From positions 1 to 64,000 of the forward strand of contig NZ_JANUHB010000005.1 in assembly GCF_024756255.1 (NCBI RefSeq): a stretch of DNA of 64,000 nucleotides, read 5' to 3'. The position numbers and the translations under genes were made by a program. The notes under the pieces were generated by a model, which saw only the letters and a program-made list of their open reading frames with translations, had not been told where the DNA came from and searched no databases. Source of the DNA: Massilia agilis (GTDB taxonomy: Bacteria > Pseudomonadota > Gammaproteobacteria > Burkholderiales > Burkholderiaceae_D). Positions 51,826-59,860 of the stretch are shown here, one piece after another (the stretch's first letter is position 1; every line of letters begins with the position of its first letter).

Positions 51826-52998
51826 GTGTACATTGTGCAAGACCTTACCGGGTCGCGGGGCCATTTCGAGCCTGCACTCGAGGCGGCCTACCAGGCCGAT
51901 CTCGCGACGCAGAAAATTGTCGCATTCCAGCGCACGGCCTTGCTGTGCGCGGTGCTGTACAGCTGCTTCGCGGTGCTCGACCTGATGGCGGTGCCGAGCA
52001 ATGTGGCCGCGGCCTGGGCGATCAGGGCAGTGGTGCTGTGCGTGACCGCCGCCACCTCGCTTGCCACACGCTTGTCGCGCGAGACCTTCGTGCGACGCTA
52101 TGCCATGCTCACCTGCCTGACCTATCTGATGTGGGGGCTGGGGATCGAGGCGATCATCATGCTCACCCGCCCCGACGATCCGGGCTGGAGCACCTACTAT
52201 GCGGGCTTGCTGCTGGTCTCGATGGCGCTGTACGGCGCCACTTACCTGCGCGTGCTGCACGCCAGCCTGACCGGGCTGGCGCTGACCCTGAGCTATCTGG
52301 CGCTGGCGCTGGGCTACCAGCACATGGCCGAGCGCGGCGACTGGGTCATCGTGGTGCAGAACTGCTTCTTCCTGATCGGCGCCAACTTCATCGGCCTGTT
52401 CTCGCTGCACATGCGCGAACACTTCTCGCGCCAGGCCTTCCTGCTCAAGAATGCGCTCAAGCGCGACCTCGAGCTCGAAGAGGAAGCCAAGCGCCAGAGC
52501 GAGCACCTGTCCGAGCACGACGCGCTGACCGGCCTGCCCAACCGTGTGCGCTTCCTGCGGCGCCTTGGCGAACTGCTGGCCCAGCGCGACGACGGATCCA
52601 CGGTAGCGGTGCTGTTCCTCGACCTGGATGACTTCAAGCCGGTCAATGACCGCCACGGCCACGCCGCCGGCGACTACGTGCTGCGCCGCGTGGCCGACCG
52701 CGTGCGCGGCGCCATCCGGGCGTCGGACCTGGCCGGCAGGCTGGGGGGCGACGAATTCGTGGTGGCGCTGCCGCTCGCGGCCGGGCAGGCCGAGCTGACC
52801 ATCGAGCGACTGAGCGCGGCGCTGCGCGCCGCCATCGGAGAGCCGATCGCTTTCGGCGGCGAGGTCGTGCGCGTGACCGCGAGCGTTGGCGCGGCGCGGT
52901 GTCCCGATCATGGCCAGACGGCCGAGGAATTGCTGCACGCCGCCGACCAGTGCATGTATCGCTCCAAGCGGCGCAAGGAGGCCGCGCTGGCGGCGTAG
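51826..52998 (+). CDS. Diguanylate cyclase with N-terminal membrane domain
   Basis: The 390-residue protein has about six membrane helices (residues 35-195, a MASE-like region). A linker helix leads to a GGDEF domain with the intact signature GGDEF at 307-311. The product-inhibition I-site RASD at 298-301 is intact. It should make cyclic di-GMP and be feedback-inhibited. The start is uncertain: GTG at 51826 or GTG at 51835, neither with a strong ribosome site. Its stop TAG lies inside the family B repeat at 52994. The signal sensed by the membrane part is unknown. Confidence 0.9.
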   Translation: MYIVQDLTGSRGHFEPALEAAYQADLATQKIVAFQRTALLCAVLYSCFAVLDLMAVPSNVAAAWAIRAVVLCVTAATSLATRLSRETFVRRYAMLTCLTYLMWGLGIEAIIMLTRPDDPGWSTYYAGLLLVSMALYGATYLRVLHASLTGLALTLSYLALALGYQHMAERGDWVIVVQNCFFLIGANFIGLFSLHMREHFSRQAFLLKNALKRDLELEEEAKRQSEHLSEHDALTGLPNRVRFLRRLGELLAQRDDGSTVAVLFLDLDDFKPVNDRHGHAAGDYVLRRVADRVRGAIRASDLAGRLGGDEFVVALPLAAGQAELTIERLSAALRAAIGEPIAFGGEVVRVTASVGAARCPDHGQTAEELLHAADQCMYRSKRRKEAALAA

Positions 52999-53094
52999 GG
53001 TGGGCGGGTTTCCCGCCCACGCGTTCAACGACACCTTGAGTGGCTGCGGCGCTGTTCTCTGAACGCGTGGGCAGGAAGACCTGCCCACCCTACG
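52994..53094. repeat. Family B paired repeat that supplies stop codons to both flanking genes
   Basis: The left arm begins CGTAGGGTGGGC and the right arm ends GCCCACCCTACG. The TAG of the left arm (52996-52998) is the stop of the diguanylate cyclase. The CTA of the right arm (53090-53092) is the TAG stop of the convergent rhomboid gene. The element therefore overlaps the ends of both reading frames. Confidence 0.9.
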
Positions 53095-54079
53095 GGCGCT
53101 GGCCGGGCACGTACAACGAACGCGCCAGCAGCAGGCCCGCAAGATAGCCACCGGCCAGCCCGCCGATGTGGGCCGCGTTGTCGGTATGCGGGTACACCAG
53201 GCCGGCGGCGATGTTGAACATCAAAAAGCCGCCGAGCGAACCGCGCAGGTCCTTCACGATCGTGGCCGGCACGCCGCTGTCGGGCCGCTGCATGAAGGCG
53301 AGCAGCCCGCCGATGATGCCGAAGATCGCGCCCGATGCGCCAACGCTGTTCACGTGCGGATTCCAGAGCACGCTGGCCAGGCTGCCGCATACGCCGGCGA
53401 TCATGTACAGCGCCAGGAAGCGCGCGCTGCCGAACATGCGCTCGACCAGGCGGCCAACCTGCCACAGCGCGAACATGTTGAACAGAATGTGCAGCAGCCC
53501 TCCGTGCACGAACATCGATGTCACCAGCCGCCACGGCTGACCGTGCAGGGTGAGCGGACCGGCGTTCGAGCCCCAGCGCACCAGCTTCATCGACTCCGCA
53601 GCCGCCGAGCCGTCGCCGGAAGAACTGAGCGACATCAGCACGAACACCAGGATGTTCATCGCCAGCAGCGCCCAGATGACGGGCGTACGCGGGGTCCAGT
53701 GGTCGATCCGGTCGTGGAAGGTCTCGCGGTCCGCCTGCGCGATTCTGAATTCCTCGGTCTGGCGCACCGGCAGCAGCTCGAAGATGCGCCACGCGTTCAC
53801 CTCGTCCGGCACATCGAAGGCCACGGTCTGGTCGCGCTCCACGCCGACGACCTCGAATTCCACTTCCTTGCCGTCGCTGCGCACGTTGACGATATCGACC
53901 ATCTTCAGCCGGTGTTCTTCCGGTTCCGAGGCGCGCAGGTTGCGGTAGCGCGTGCCGGAGAGGACCAGGAAATCAGGCTCGATCGTGACCGAGCCCTTGC
54001 CGTTGAACTGGTAGGGATTGCCCGCGCGGCGCCTGCCGCCGGCGCGAAAGCGGACCTCGAAGGTTTCGCCGGCCGTCAT
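53090..54079 (-). CDS. Rhomboid family intramembrane serine protease with N-terminal soluble domain
   Basis: The 329-residue protein has a soluble beta-rich domain of about 105 residues (FEVRFRAGG, GSVTIEPDFLVLSG, MVDIVNVRSDGKEVEFEV). A membrane rhomboid domain of six or more helices follows. The catalytic Ser249 is in VGASGAIFG and His304 in AHIGGLAGG. WRLVTSMFVHGGLLHILFNM is the usual first signature. It should cleave membrane-protein substrates. The N-terminal part resembles a PH-like fold, which is inference. I chose the ATG at 54079. It lies 13 bases after the cobalamin adenosyltransferase gene. Confidence 0.88.
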   Translation of the reverse strand: MTAGETFEVRFRAGGRRRAGNPYQFNGKGSVTIEPDFLVLSGTRYRNLRASEPEEHRLKMVDIVNVRSDGKEVEFEVVGVERDQTVAFDVPDEVNAWRIFELLPVRQTEEFRIAQADRETFHDRIDHWTPRTPVIWALLAMNILVFVLMSLSSSGDGSAAAESMKLVRWGSNAGPLTLHGQPWRLVTSMFVHGGLLHILFNMFALWQVGRLVERMFGSARFLALYMIAGVCGSLASVLWNPHVNSVGASGAIFGIIGGLLAFMQRPDSGVPATIVKDLRGSLGGFLMFNIAAGLVYPHTDNAAHIGGLAGGYLAGLLLARSLYVPGQRP

Positions 54080-54092
54080 GCGCGCGGGAAGG

Positions 54093-54644
54093 TCAGCGCT
54101 TGCGGTCGTGCTGCCACAGCACGTCGCTGCCGCCGGCAAAGCGGTTGAGCACGCGCGCCAGCACGAACATCAGGTCCGACAGGCGGTTGACGTATTGGCG
54201 CGGGTAGGCGTTGATGGTCTCGCTGTGCGCCAACGCCACGATGGCGCGCTCGGCCCGCCGGCACACCGTGCGGCACACGTGCGCCAGCGAGGCCGCGCGC
54301 GAGCCCGCCGGCAAAATGAACTCCTTCAGGATCGGCAGGTCGGCGTTGTATTTCTCGAGCAGGTCGTCCAGCCGTGCCACGTGGTCCTCGGTGATCAGCT
54401 GGTAGCCCGGGATGCACAGTTCGCCGCCCAGGTCGAACAGGTCGTGCTGGATCGTGACCAGCTCCTCGCGCAGCGCGCCCGGCATGTCCTCGCACAGCAG
54501 CAGGCCGACGAAGGAATTGAGCTCGTCGACCTCGCCCAGCGCGTGGATGCGCACGCTGTCCTTGCCGGTGCGGCTGCCATCGCCCAGTCCGGTAGTGCCA
54601 TCGTCGCCCGTGCGGGTGGCGATTTTTGAAAGTCGATTGCCCAT
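54093..54644 (-). CDS. pduO: Cob(I)yrinic acid a,c-diamide adenosyltransferase, PduO type
   Basis: This enzyme adds the adenosyl group to cob(I)alamin to form coenzyme B12. The 183-residue protein has the N-terminal ATP-binding TRTGDDGTTGLGDGSR, the segment VRIHALGEVDELNSFVG and the catalytic-fold motif RTVCRRAERAIVALA. YVNRLSDLMFVLAR is the conserved C-terminal segment. These are all PduO/MMAB marks. The gene lies divergent from glcD with a 73-base gap. Co-transcription with the rhomboid gene downstream is likely. Confidence 0.95.
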   Translation of the reverse strand: MGNRLSKIATRTGDDGTTGLGDGSRTGKDSVRIHALGEVDELNSFVGLLLCEDMPGALREELVTIQHDLFDLGGELCIPGYQLITEDHVARLDDLLEKYNADLPILKEFILPAGSRAASLAHVCRTVCRRAERAIVALAHSETINAYPRQYVNRLSDLMFVLARVLNRFAGGSDVLWQHDRKR

Positions 54645-54681
54645 GGTTATGTCACACTTGAAAAAAAGATAGGCCGAGGAT

Positions 54682-54711
54682 ACGACAAAACGACAATATT
54701 GTGCCTACAAT
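54682..54711 (+). promoter_or_regulatory. Candidate promoter of glcDEF with a palindrome in the spacer
   Basis: ACGACA (54682-54687) and TACAAT (54706-54711) are 18 bases apart, ending six bases before the glcD ATG. Transcription would start at or next to the ATG. In the spacer ACAATATTGT (54693-54702) is a perfect 10-bp palindrome, a possible operator. No Shine-Dalgarno sequence precedes glcD. Confidence 0.45.
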
Positions 54712-54717
54712 CTCCGC

Positions 54718-56199
54718 ATGAGTGCATCCCTTCCTGTCAATACGGGGCGCCGGGACGAAGTCGCTGCCGCCCTCAAGGCTCGCCTGCCGGCGCGCTGCGT
54801 GCTGTCCGACCCCGAAGATACCCGTCCCTACGAGTGCGACGGCCTGGCGGCCTACCGCCAGCTGCCGATGGTCGTCACCCTGCCCGAGAACGAGGAGCAG
54901 GTGCTGGCGGTGCTGGACGCCTGCCGCGCGCTGAACGTGCCGATTGTGCCGCGCGGCGCCGGCACCGGCCTGTCCGGCGGCGCGCTGCCGATCGCCGAGG
55001 GCGTGGTGATCTCCACCGCACGCCTGAACCGCATCGTGCGGGTGGACGCGCACGCGCGCACGGCCGTGGTGCAACCGGGCGTTCGCAACCTGGCCATTTC
55101 CGACGCGGCCGCGCAGCATGGCCTGTACTACGCGCCGGACCCGTCCTCGCAGATCGCATGCACCATCGGCGGCAACGTGGCCGAGAACTCGGGCGGCGTG
55201 CACTGCCTCAAATACGGCCTCACGGTCCACAATGTGCTGCGCGTGCGTGTGGCCACCATCGACGGCGAGATCATTGAACTGGGCAGCGAAGCGCTGGACG
55301 CGCCGGGCCTGGACCTGCTGGCCGTGTTCATCGGCTCGGAAGGCATGCTCGGCATCGTGACCGAGGTGACGGTCAAGCTGGTGCCCAAGCCGGCCACGGC
55401 GCGCGTGATCATGGCCTCGTTCGACGACGTGGTCACCGGCGGCAATGCGGTGGCGCGCGTGATCGCGGCCGGCATCATCCCGGCCGGGCTGGAGATGATG
55501 GACCGCACCTCGGTGCGCATGGTCGAGCCGTTCGTGAAGGCCGGCTACGACACCGAAGCGGCAGCGATCCTGCTGTGCGAGGCCGACGGTACCGAGCTCG
55601 AAGTGAGCGAGGAAATCGAGCGCATGACGGAGGTGCTGCAAGGCGCGGGCGCGACCGCGATCTCGGTGTCGCAGAACGAGGCCGAGCGCATGCGTTTCTG
55701 GTCCGGCCGCAAGAACGCCTTCCCGGCCGCGGGCCGCATCTCGCCGGACTACTACTGCATGGACGGCACCATTCCGCGCAAGAAGCTGGCCGAGGTGCTG
55801 ACCGGGATCGAGCGCATGGAAACGACCTTCGGCCTGCGCTGCTCGAACGTGTTCCACGCCGGCGACGGCAACCTGCACCCGCTGATTCTGTTCGATGCCA
55901 ACCAGCCCGGCGAATTCGAGCGCGCCGAGGCGTTCGGCGCGGCGATCCTGGCGCTGTGCGTGGAAGTGGGCGGCACCATCACCGGCGAACACGGCGTGGG
56001 CATGGAGAAGATCAACTCGATGTGCGTGCAGTTCCGGCGCGAAGAGCTCGACGCCTTCATCGAGGTCAAGCGCGCGTTCGACGAGCCGATGCTGCTCAAC
56101 CCCGACAAGGCCATCCCCACCAAGAACCGTTGTGCCGAATTCGGCAAGATGCACGTGAAGGGCGGGGTGCTGCCGTTCGCGGACCTGCCGCGCTTCTAA
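54718..56199 (+). CDS. glcD: Glycolate oxidase subunit GlcD
   Basis: GlcD is the FAD-linked catalytic subunit that oxidises glycolate to glyoxylate in the GlcDEF complex. The 493-residue protein has the FAD-binding type 4 core (VPRGAGTGLSGGALPI, then SSQIACTIGGNVAENSGG). The C-terminal cap domain has NVFHAGDGNLHP and GEHGVGMEK. The length matches E. coli GlcD. It starts the glcDEF operon with gaps of 13 and 3 bases. No ribosome site is seen before the ATG. Confidence 0.96.
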   Translation: MSASLPVNTGRRDEVAAALKARLPARCVLSDPEDTRPYECDGLAAYRQLPMVVTLPENEEQVLAVLDACRALNVPIVPRGAGTGLSGGALPIAEGVVISTARLNRIVRVDAHARTAVVQPGVRNLAISDAAAQHGLYYAPDPSSQIACTIGGNVAENSGGVHCLKYGLTVHNVLRVRVATIDGEIIELGSEALDAPGLDLLAVFIGSEGMLGIVTEVTVKLVPKPATARVIMASFDDVVTGGNAVARVIAAGIIPAGLEMMDRTSVRMVEPFVKAGYDTEAAAILLCEADGTELEVSEEIERMTEVLQGAGATAISVSQNEAERMRFWSGRKNAFPAAGRISPDYYCMDGTIPRKKLAEVLTGIERMETTFGLRCSNVFHAGDGNLHPLILFDANQPGEFERAEAFGAAILALCVEVGGTITGEHGVGMEKINSMCVQFRREELDAFIEVKRAFDEPMLLNPDKAIPTKNRCAEFGKMHVKGGVLPFADLPRF

Positions 56200-56212
56200 G
56201 CTGGAACACTAC

Positions 56213-57262
56213 ATGCAGGCGATTGAACAATTCAAGGAACAGGTGTGCGCCGCGGCCGCGAACAAGCGCGCCTTGCGCATCCGTGGCGGCGGCACCAAGG
56301 ACTGGTACGGCCAGACGCTGGATGGCGAGATCCTCGACACGCGTGCCCACACCGGCATCGTCGATTACGAGCCGACCGAACTGGTGATTACCGCGCGCTG
56401 CGGCACCCCGCTGGCCGAGATCGAGGCCGTGCTGGCCGAACGCAACCAGATGCTCGCTTTCGAGCCGCCGCATTTCGGCGCGGGGGCCACCTTCGGCGGC
56501 GCCATCGCTGCCGGCCTGTCCGGACCGCGCCGTGCCAACAGCGGCGCCGCGCGCGACTTCGTGCTGGGCGCGACCATCATGGATGGCAAGGGCGAGGTGC
56601 TGCGCTTCGGCGGGCAGGTGATGAAGAACGTGGCCGGCTACGACGTGTCGCGCCTGATGGCCGGCTCGCTCGGCACGCTCGGCCTGCTGCTCGAGCTGTC
56701 GGTCAAGGTGCTGCCGCGCGCGTTTCGCGAAACCACGCTGCGCTTTGACATCAGCGAGATCGAGGCCCTGCGCAAGCTGAACGAGTGGGGCGGCCAGCCG
56801 CTGCCGATCTCCGCCAGCTGCTGGATCGACGGCGTGCTGACGCTGCGCCTGTCCGGCGCCCAGGCGGCGGTGGACGCGGCGGTGAAGTCGCTGGGTGGCC
56901 AGGTGGTCGAAAACGCCGATCCGTTCTGGGCGTCGCTGCGCGAGCAGCAGCACGCATTTTTTGCGGGCGAGGGCGCGCTGTGGCGCCTGTCGGTGCCGTC
57001 CACCACCAGCGTGCTGGGTGGTTCCCAGCTGATCGAGTGGGGCGGCGCCCAGCGCTGGCTGCGCGCGGGGGCGGACGAGGCGAGCGCGCAGGCGATCCGC
57101 GCGACCGCCGCGGCCTGCGGCGGCCATGCCACGCTGTTCCGTGGCGGCGACAAGAGTGTTGGCGTATTCCAGCCGCTGGCGCCGGCCGTGGCGAAGATCC
57201 ACGCACGCCTGAAAGCGGCGTTCGACCCGGCGCACATCTTCAATCCGGGACGGATGTACTGA
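56213..57262 (+). CDS. glcE: Glycolate oxidase subunit GlcE
   Basis: GlcE is the second FAD-binding subunit of glycolate oxidase. The 349-residue protein has a type 4 FAD domain with RIRGGGTKDWYGQ, GAGATFGGAIAAGLSGPRR and VMKNVAGYDVSRLMAGSLG. The last is the GlcE-specific segment. The C-terminal half is shorter than in GlcD. It lies 13 bases after glcD and 3 before glcF. Without GlcE the complex is inactive in E. coli. Confidence 0.95.
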   Translation: MQAIEQFKEQVCAAAANKRALRIRGGGTKDWYGQTLDGEILDTRAHTGIVDYEPTELVITARCGTPLAEIEAVLAERNQMLAFEPPHFGAGATFGGAIAAGLSGPRRANSGAARDFVLGATIMDGKGEVLRFGGQVMKNVAGYDVSRLMAGSLGTLGLLLELSVKVLPRAFRETTLRFDISEIEALRKLNEWGGQPLPISASCWIDGVLTLRLSGAQAAVDAAVKSLGGQVVENADPFWASLREQQHAFFAGEGALWRLSVPSTTSVLGGSQLIEWGGAQRWLRAGADEASAQAIRATAAACGGHATLFRGGDKSVGVFQPLAPAVAKIHARLKAAFDPAHIFNPGRMY

Positions 57263-57265
57263 ACC

Positions 57266-58489
57266 ATGCAAACCAATCTGGCCGACTTCATCAAGGGCAC
57301 GCGCGAAGGCGACGAGGCCGAATCGATCCTGCGCGCCTGCGTGCACTGCGGCTTTTGCACCGCCACCTGCCCGACCTACCAGTTGCTGGGCGACGAACTC
57401 GATGGCCCGCGCGGGCGCATCTACCTGATCAAGCAGGTGCTCGAGGGCGCCGAGCCCACGCACAAGACCATGCTGCACCTGGACCGGTGCCTGACCTGCC
57501 GCAACTGCGAGACCACATGCCCGTCCGGTGTGCGTTACGGCCGGCTGGTGGACATCGGCCGCAAGGTGGTCGAAGCGCGCGTGGCGCGTCCGCTGGGCGA
57601 GCGCATCAAGCGCAGCACGCTCAAGGAAGCGTTGCCGCGCGCCGGCCTGTTCAAGGCCGCATTCAGGGCAGGGCAGGCGGTGCGTCCGCTGCTGTCGGAA
57701 GACCTGCAGGACAAGCTTCAGCCGGTGCGCCCGAGCGGGCAGTGGCCGCGTAGCGAACACGCGCGCAAGATGCTGGTGCTGGACGGCTGCGTGCAGCCGG
57801 CCATGGCGCCGAACATCAATGCGGCCACGGCACGCGTGCTCGATGCGCTCGGCGTGCAGTTGATCGTTGCGCCCAAAGCCGGCTGCTGCGGCGCGGTGCG
57901 CTACCACATGAACGACCAGGAGGGCGGCCTTGACGACATGCGCCGCAACATCGACGCATGGTGGCCGTACGTGGACAAGGTGGAAGCGATCGTGATGACC
58001 GCCTCCGGCTGCGGCGTGACCGTGAAGGAGTACGGCCACCTGCTGGCGTACGACAGCGCATATGCCGAGAAGGCCAAGCGCATCTCGGAGATGACCCGTG
58101 ACCTGTCGGAGATCATGCCCCAGTTCGAAGCCGAACTGGCGGCGCGCATGAATGGCAGGATCGGCAAGCGCGTGGCCTACCACCCGCCCTGCACGCTGCA
58201 GCATGGCCAGCAGATCCGCGGCAAGGTCGAGGGCGTGCTGCGCGCCGTCGGCGTGGACGTGGTGCTGTGCGCAGAGAGCCACCTGTGCTGCGGCTCGGCC
58301 GGCACGTACTCGGTGCTGCATCCGGAGATCGCCCACCAGCTGCGCGACCGCAAGCTCGCCAACCTGGAAGCGACCGGCGCCGACGAAATCGTTTCGGCGA
58401 ATATTGGCTGCCTGACGCATCTCCAGTCAGGCACGGAAACGCCGGTCACGCACTGGATCGAGTTCGTGGACCGGGCATTGCAGTTGTAA
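57266..58489 (+). CDS. glcF: Glycolate oxidase iron-sulfur subunit GlcF
   Basis: GlcF carries electrons from the flavin subunits to the quinone pool. The 407-residue protein has two [4Fe-4S] clusters (Cys25/28/31/35 and Cys75/78/81/85). Two CCG domains follow, with AGCCGAVRYH near 210 and LCCGSAGTY near 345. It begins QTNLADFIKGT, the usual GlcF start. The atypical linker and low similarity to LldE are consistent with GlcF. It ends the operon. Confidence 0.96.
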   Translation: MQTNLADFIKGTREGDEAESILRACVHCGFCTATCPTYQLLGDELDGPRGRIYLIKQVLEGAEPTHKTMLHLDRCLTCRNCETTCPSGVRYGRLVDIGRKVVEARVARPLGERIKRSTLKEALPRAGLFKAAFRAGQAVRPLLSEDLQDKLQPVRPSGQWPRSEHARKMLVLDGCVQPAMAPNINAATARVLDALGVQLIVAPKAGCCGAVRYHMNDQEGGLDDMRRNIDAWWPYVDKVEAIVMTASGCGVTVKEYGHLLAYDSAYAEKAKRISEMTRDLSEIMPQFEAELAARMNGRIGKRVAYHPPCTLQHGQQIRGKVEGVLRAVGVDVVLCAESHLCCGSAGTYSVLHPEIAHQLRDRKLANLEATGADEIVSANIGCLTHLQSGTETPVTHWIEFVDRALQL

Positions 58490-58606
58490 GCATTTGCCAG
58501 CGATGTAACGCTTTGTAAAGGCCGTCAACAGGCTGAGGTGGCGCCCCGTTTCTGGCTCAGTGACACAGCAAATGTGCACGACACCCAAACCAAACGAGGA
58601 GCCACC

Positions 58607-59044
58607 ATGAACAAAGTTATCGCTACCCTGATCGCCGGTCTGTTTGCAACTGCTGCCTTCGCGCAGAACCCGGCTCCGACCACCGCGCCGGCTGCCGCTG
58701 TCAAGGCCGAAGCAAAGCACGACAAGACCGTCGCCAAGGCTGAAGCCAAGGAAGCTGCAACCGTGGCCAAGGCCGATACCAAGGAAGCGAAAGACGTGGC
58801 CAAGGCCCAGGCCAAAGAGACCAAGGCTGCCGTGAAGACCACCGCCAAGGAATCGAAGGAAGTCGCCAAGACCGAAGCCAAGGAAGCCAAGGCCGACGCC
58901 AAGGAAGCCAAAGCCGACGCCAAGGAAGCCAAGAAGGACGTCGTGACCGCCAAGGCCGAGACCAAGCACGCCACCAAGGCAGCCAAGGCCGAGAAGAAAG
59001 CCGAAGCCAAGGAAGCCAAGGCCGAAGCAGCTCCGGCCAAGTAA
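58607..59044 (+). CDS. Exported alanine/lysine/glutamate-rich repeat protein
   Basis: The 145-residue protein has a signal peptide (1-21, ending AFAQ). Beyond it lies almost pure Ala, Lys, Glu, Thr and Asp in irregular 7- to 11-residue repeats such as KAEAKEAKADAKEAK. It should form one long charged helix, like histone H1-like tails, but in the periplasm. It resembles the low-complexity 'histone-like' proteins of betaproteobacteria; no enzymatic motif exists. CGAGGAG precedes the ATG. A strong terminator follows, so the gene is monocistronic and may be highly expressed. Confidence 0.8.
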   Translation: MNKVIATLIAGLFATAAFAQNPAPTTAPAAAVKAEAKHDKTVAKAEAKEAATVAKADTKEAKDVAKAQAKETKAAVKTTAKESKEVAKTEAKEAKADAKEAKADAKEAKKDVVTAKAETKHATKAAKAEKKAEAKEAKAEAAPAK

Positions 59045-59064
59045 GCAGCGCCTCACCTCCTGGT

Positions 59065-59090
59065 AAAGCCCGCCGCGCGCGGGCTTTTTT
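59065..59090 (+). terminator. Rho-independent terminator after the Ala/Lys/Glu-rich gene
   Basis: AAAGCCCGC (59065-59073) and GCGGGCTTT (59079-59087) form a 9-bp stem with loop CGCGC and a run of six U residues. Confidence 0.94.
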
Positions 59091-59151
59091 ATTTTCCCCA
59101 ACACCGGTCTGCCTTAGCGCTGACCTCGTTCAAGCCTCAGGTCATGGTCCG

Positions 59152-59185
59152 CTCAGCATGGGTCCCGGCTTTCGCCGGGACGACG
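59152..59185. repeat. Family A repeat, single arm
   Basis: CTCAGCATGGGTCCCGGC to CCGGGACGACGG matches the right arm of the full elements at 5961 and 25379. The left arm has decayed beyond recognition. Confidence 0.8.
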
Positions 59186-59194
59186 GCGGTGACC

Positions 59195-59250
59195 GGTAGG
59201 GTGGGCAGCTCGCTCAGCTGGGCATTGCCCAGTTTCGCCCCACGCGTCCA
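59195..59250. repeat. Degenerate family B repeat with internal insertion
   Basis: The segment starts GGTAGGGTGGGCAGCTCGCT and ends CCCCACGCGTCCA. The usual hairpin is split by about 20 extra bases that form their own CAGCTGGGC...GCCCAGTTT stem. It directly follows a family A arm, so two families are stacked here. Confidence 0.7.
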
Positions 59251-59458
59251 ACCAGCGGTGACCCAGCCTGCTCCCCAAAGCTGGACCGCAATCAATTTCC
59301 AAAGTTCAACCACCAGCCCCGACGCTTGATACGCGCAGGTTCGCGCTCCGGTACTTTGCAAAACGCAGGAACAAGTGCGATTTGCTGAGCTATATTTTCG
59401 CCATCCCGATCCGGGATGCATATCCCATTGTCGCTTTGCAACGAAAAGAGGGAACACC

Positions 59459-59860
59459 ATGCGCAAGAGTGTTGTTGCTGTTGTGGCCGCACTGGCGGCC
59501 AACGCTGCCCTTGCCCAGAGCAGCGCCGACCTGGTGCATTTGAGCGCCAAGGATGTGCCAGTGGAAAACGGCAAACAGCTCGACATGAGTTTCGAGGAAA
59601 TCCGGCGCGCGCCCGACAATTCACTGGTCGAGGTGACCTATCCGATCACGGCGCGGCCATCGTCGATGTTCATCCTCAAGGGCTTGTGCAGCATCGCGGA
59701 AAGTCGCGGCAAGCAGTACTTCCGCGCCGTGCTGCTGTCGAAAAAGCCGCTGCGCTATGGCGTTACGTTCCCGGAAGACGCCGGCCAACCCGACGGCCGG
59801 CCCGCCAGCGTGACGGAAAAGGTGTTTTCAGTGGCCGAGTGCGCGCTGCTGAACTTCTAG
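59459..59860 (+). CDS. Hypothetical exported protein
   Basis: I do not recognise this 133-residue protein. It has a signal peptide (1-20, ending AALAQ). A small beta-rich domain follows with two cysteines (GLCSI and AECALLNF) that could form a disulfide. A central VEVTYPITARPSSMFIL strand pair is visible. AAGAGGGA precedes the ATG at 59459. Its TAG stop overlaps the stop of the convergent glutathione peroxidase gene at CTAG. Confidence 0.7.
   Translation: MRKSVVAVVAALAANAALAQSSADLVHLSAKDVPVENGKQLDMSFEEIRRAPDNSLVEVTYPITARPSSMFILKGLCSIAESRGKQYFRAVLLSKKPLRYGVTFPEDAGQPDGRPASVTEKVFSVAECALLNF

Larger units (their letters stand above)
59045..59458. other. Intergenic region with terminator, both repeat families and a hairpin
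   Basis: These 414 bases hold, in order, a terminator (59065-59090), a lone family A arm (59152-59185), a degenerate family B element (59195-59250) and a perfect CATCCCG / CGGGATG hairpin at 59402-59418. The last lies about 40 bases before the next gene. No coding frame is convincing. Confidence 0.6.

Noticed and set aside
56096..58420. A 774-codon minus-strand frame over glcE and glcF
   Set aside because: glcE and glcF have cofactor motifs and operon spacing. The antisense frame is a composition artefact.
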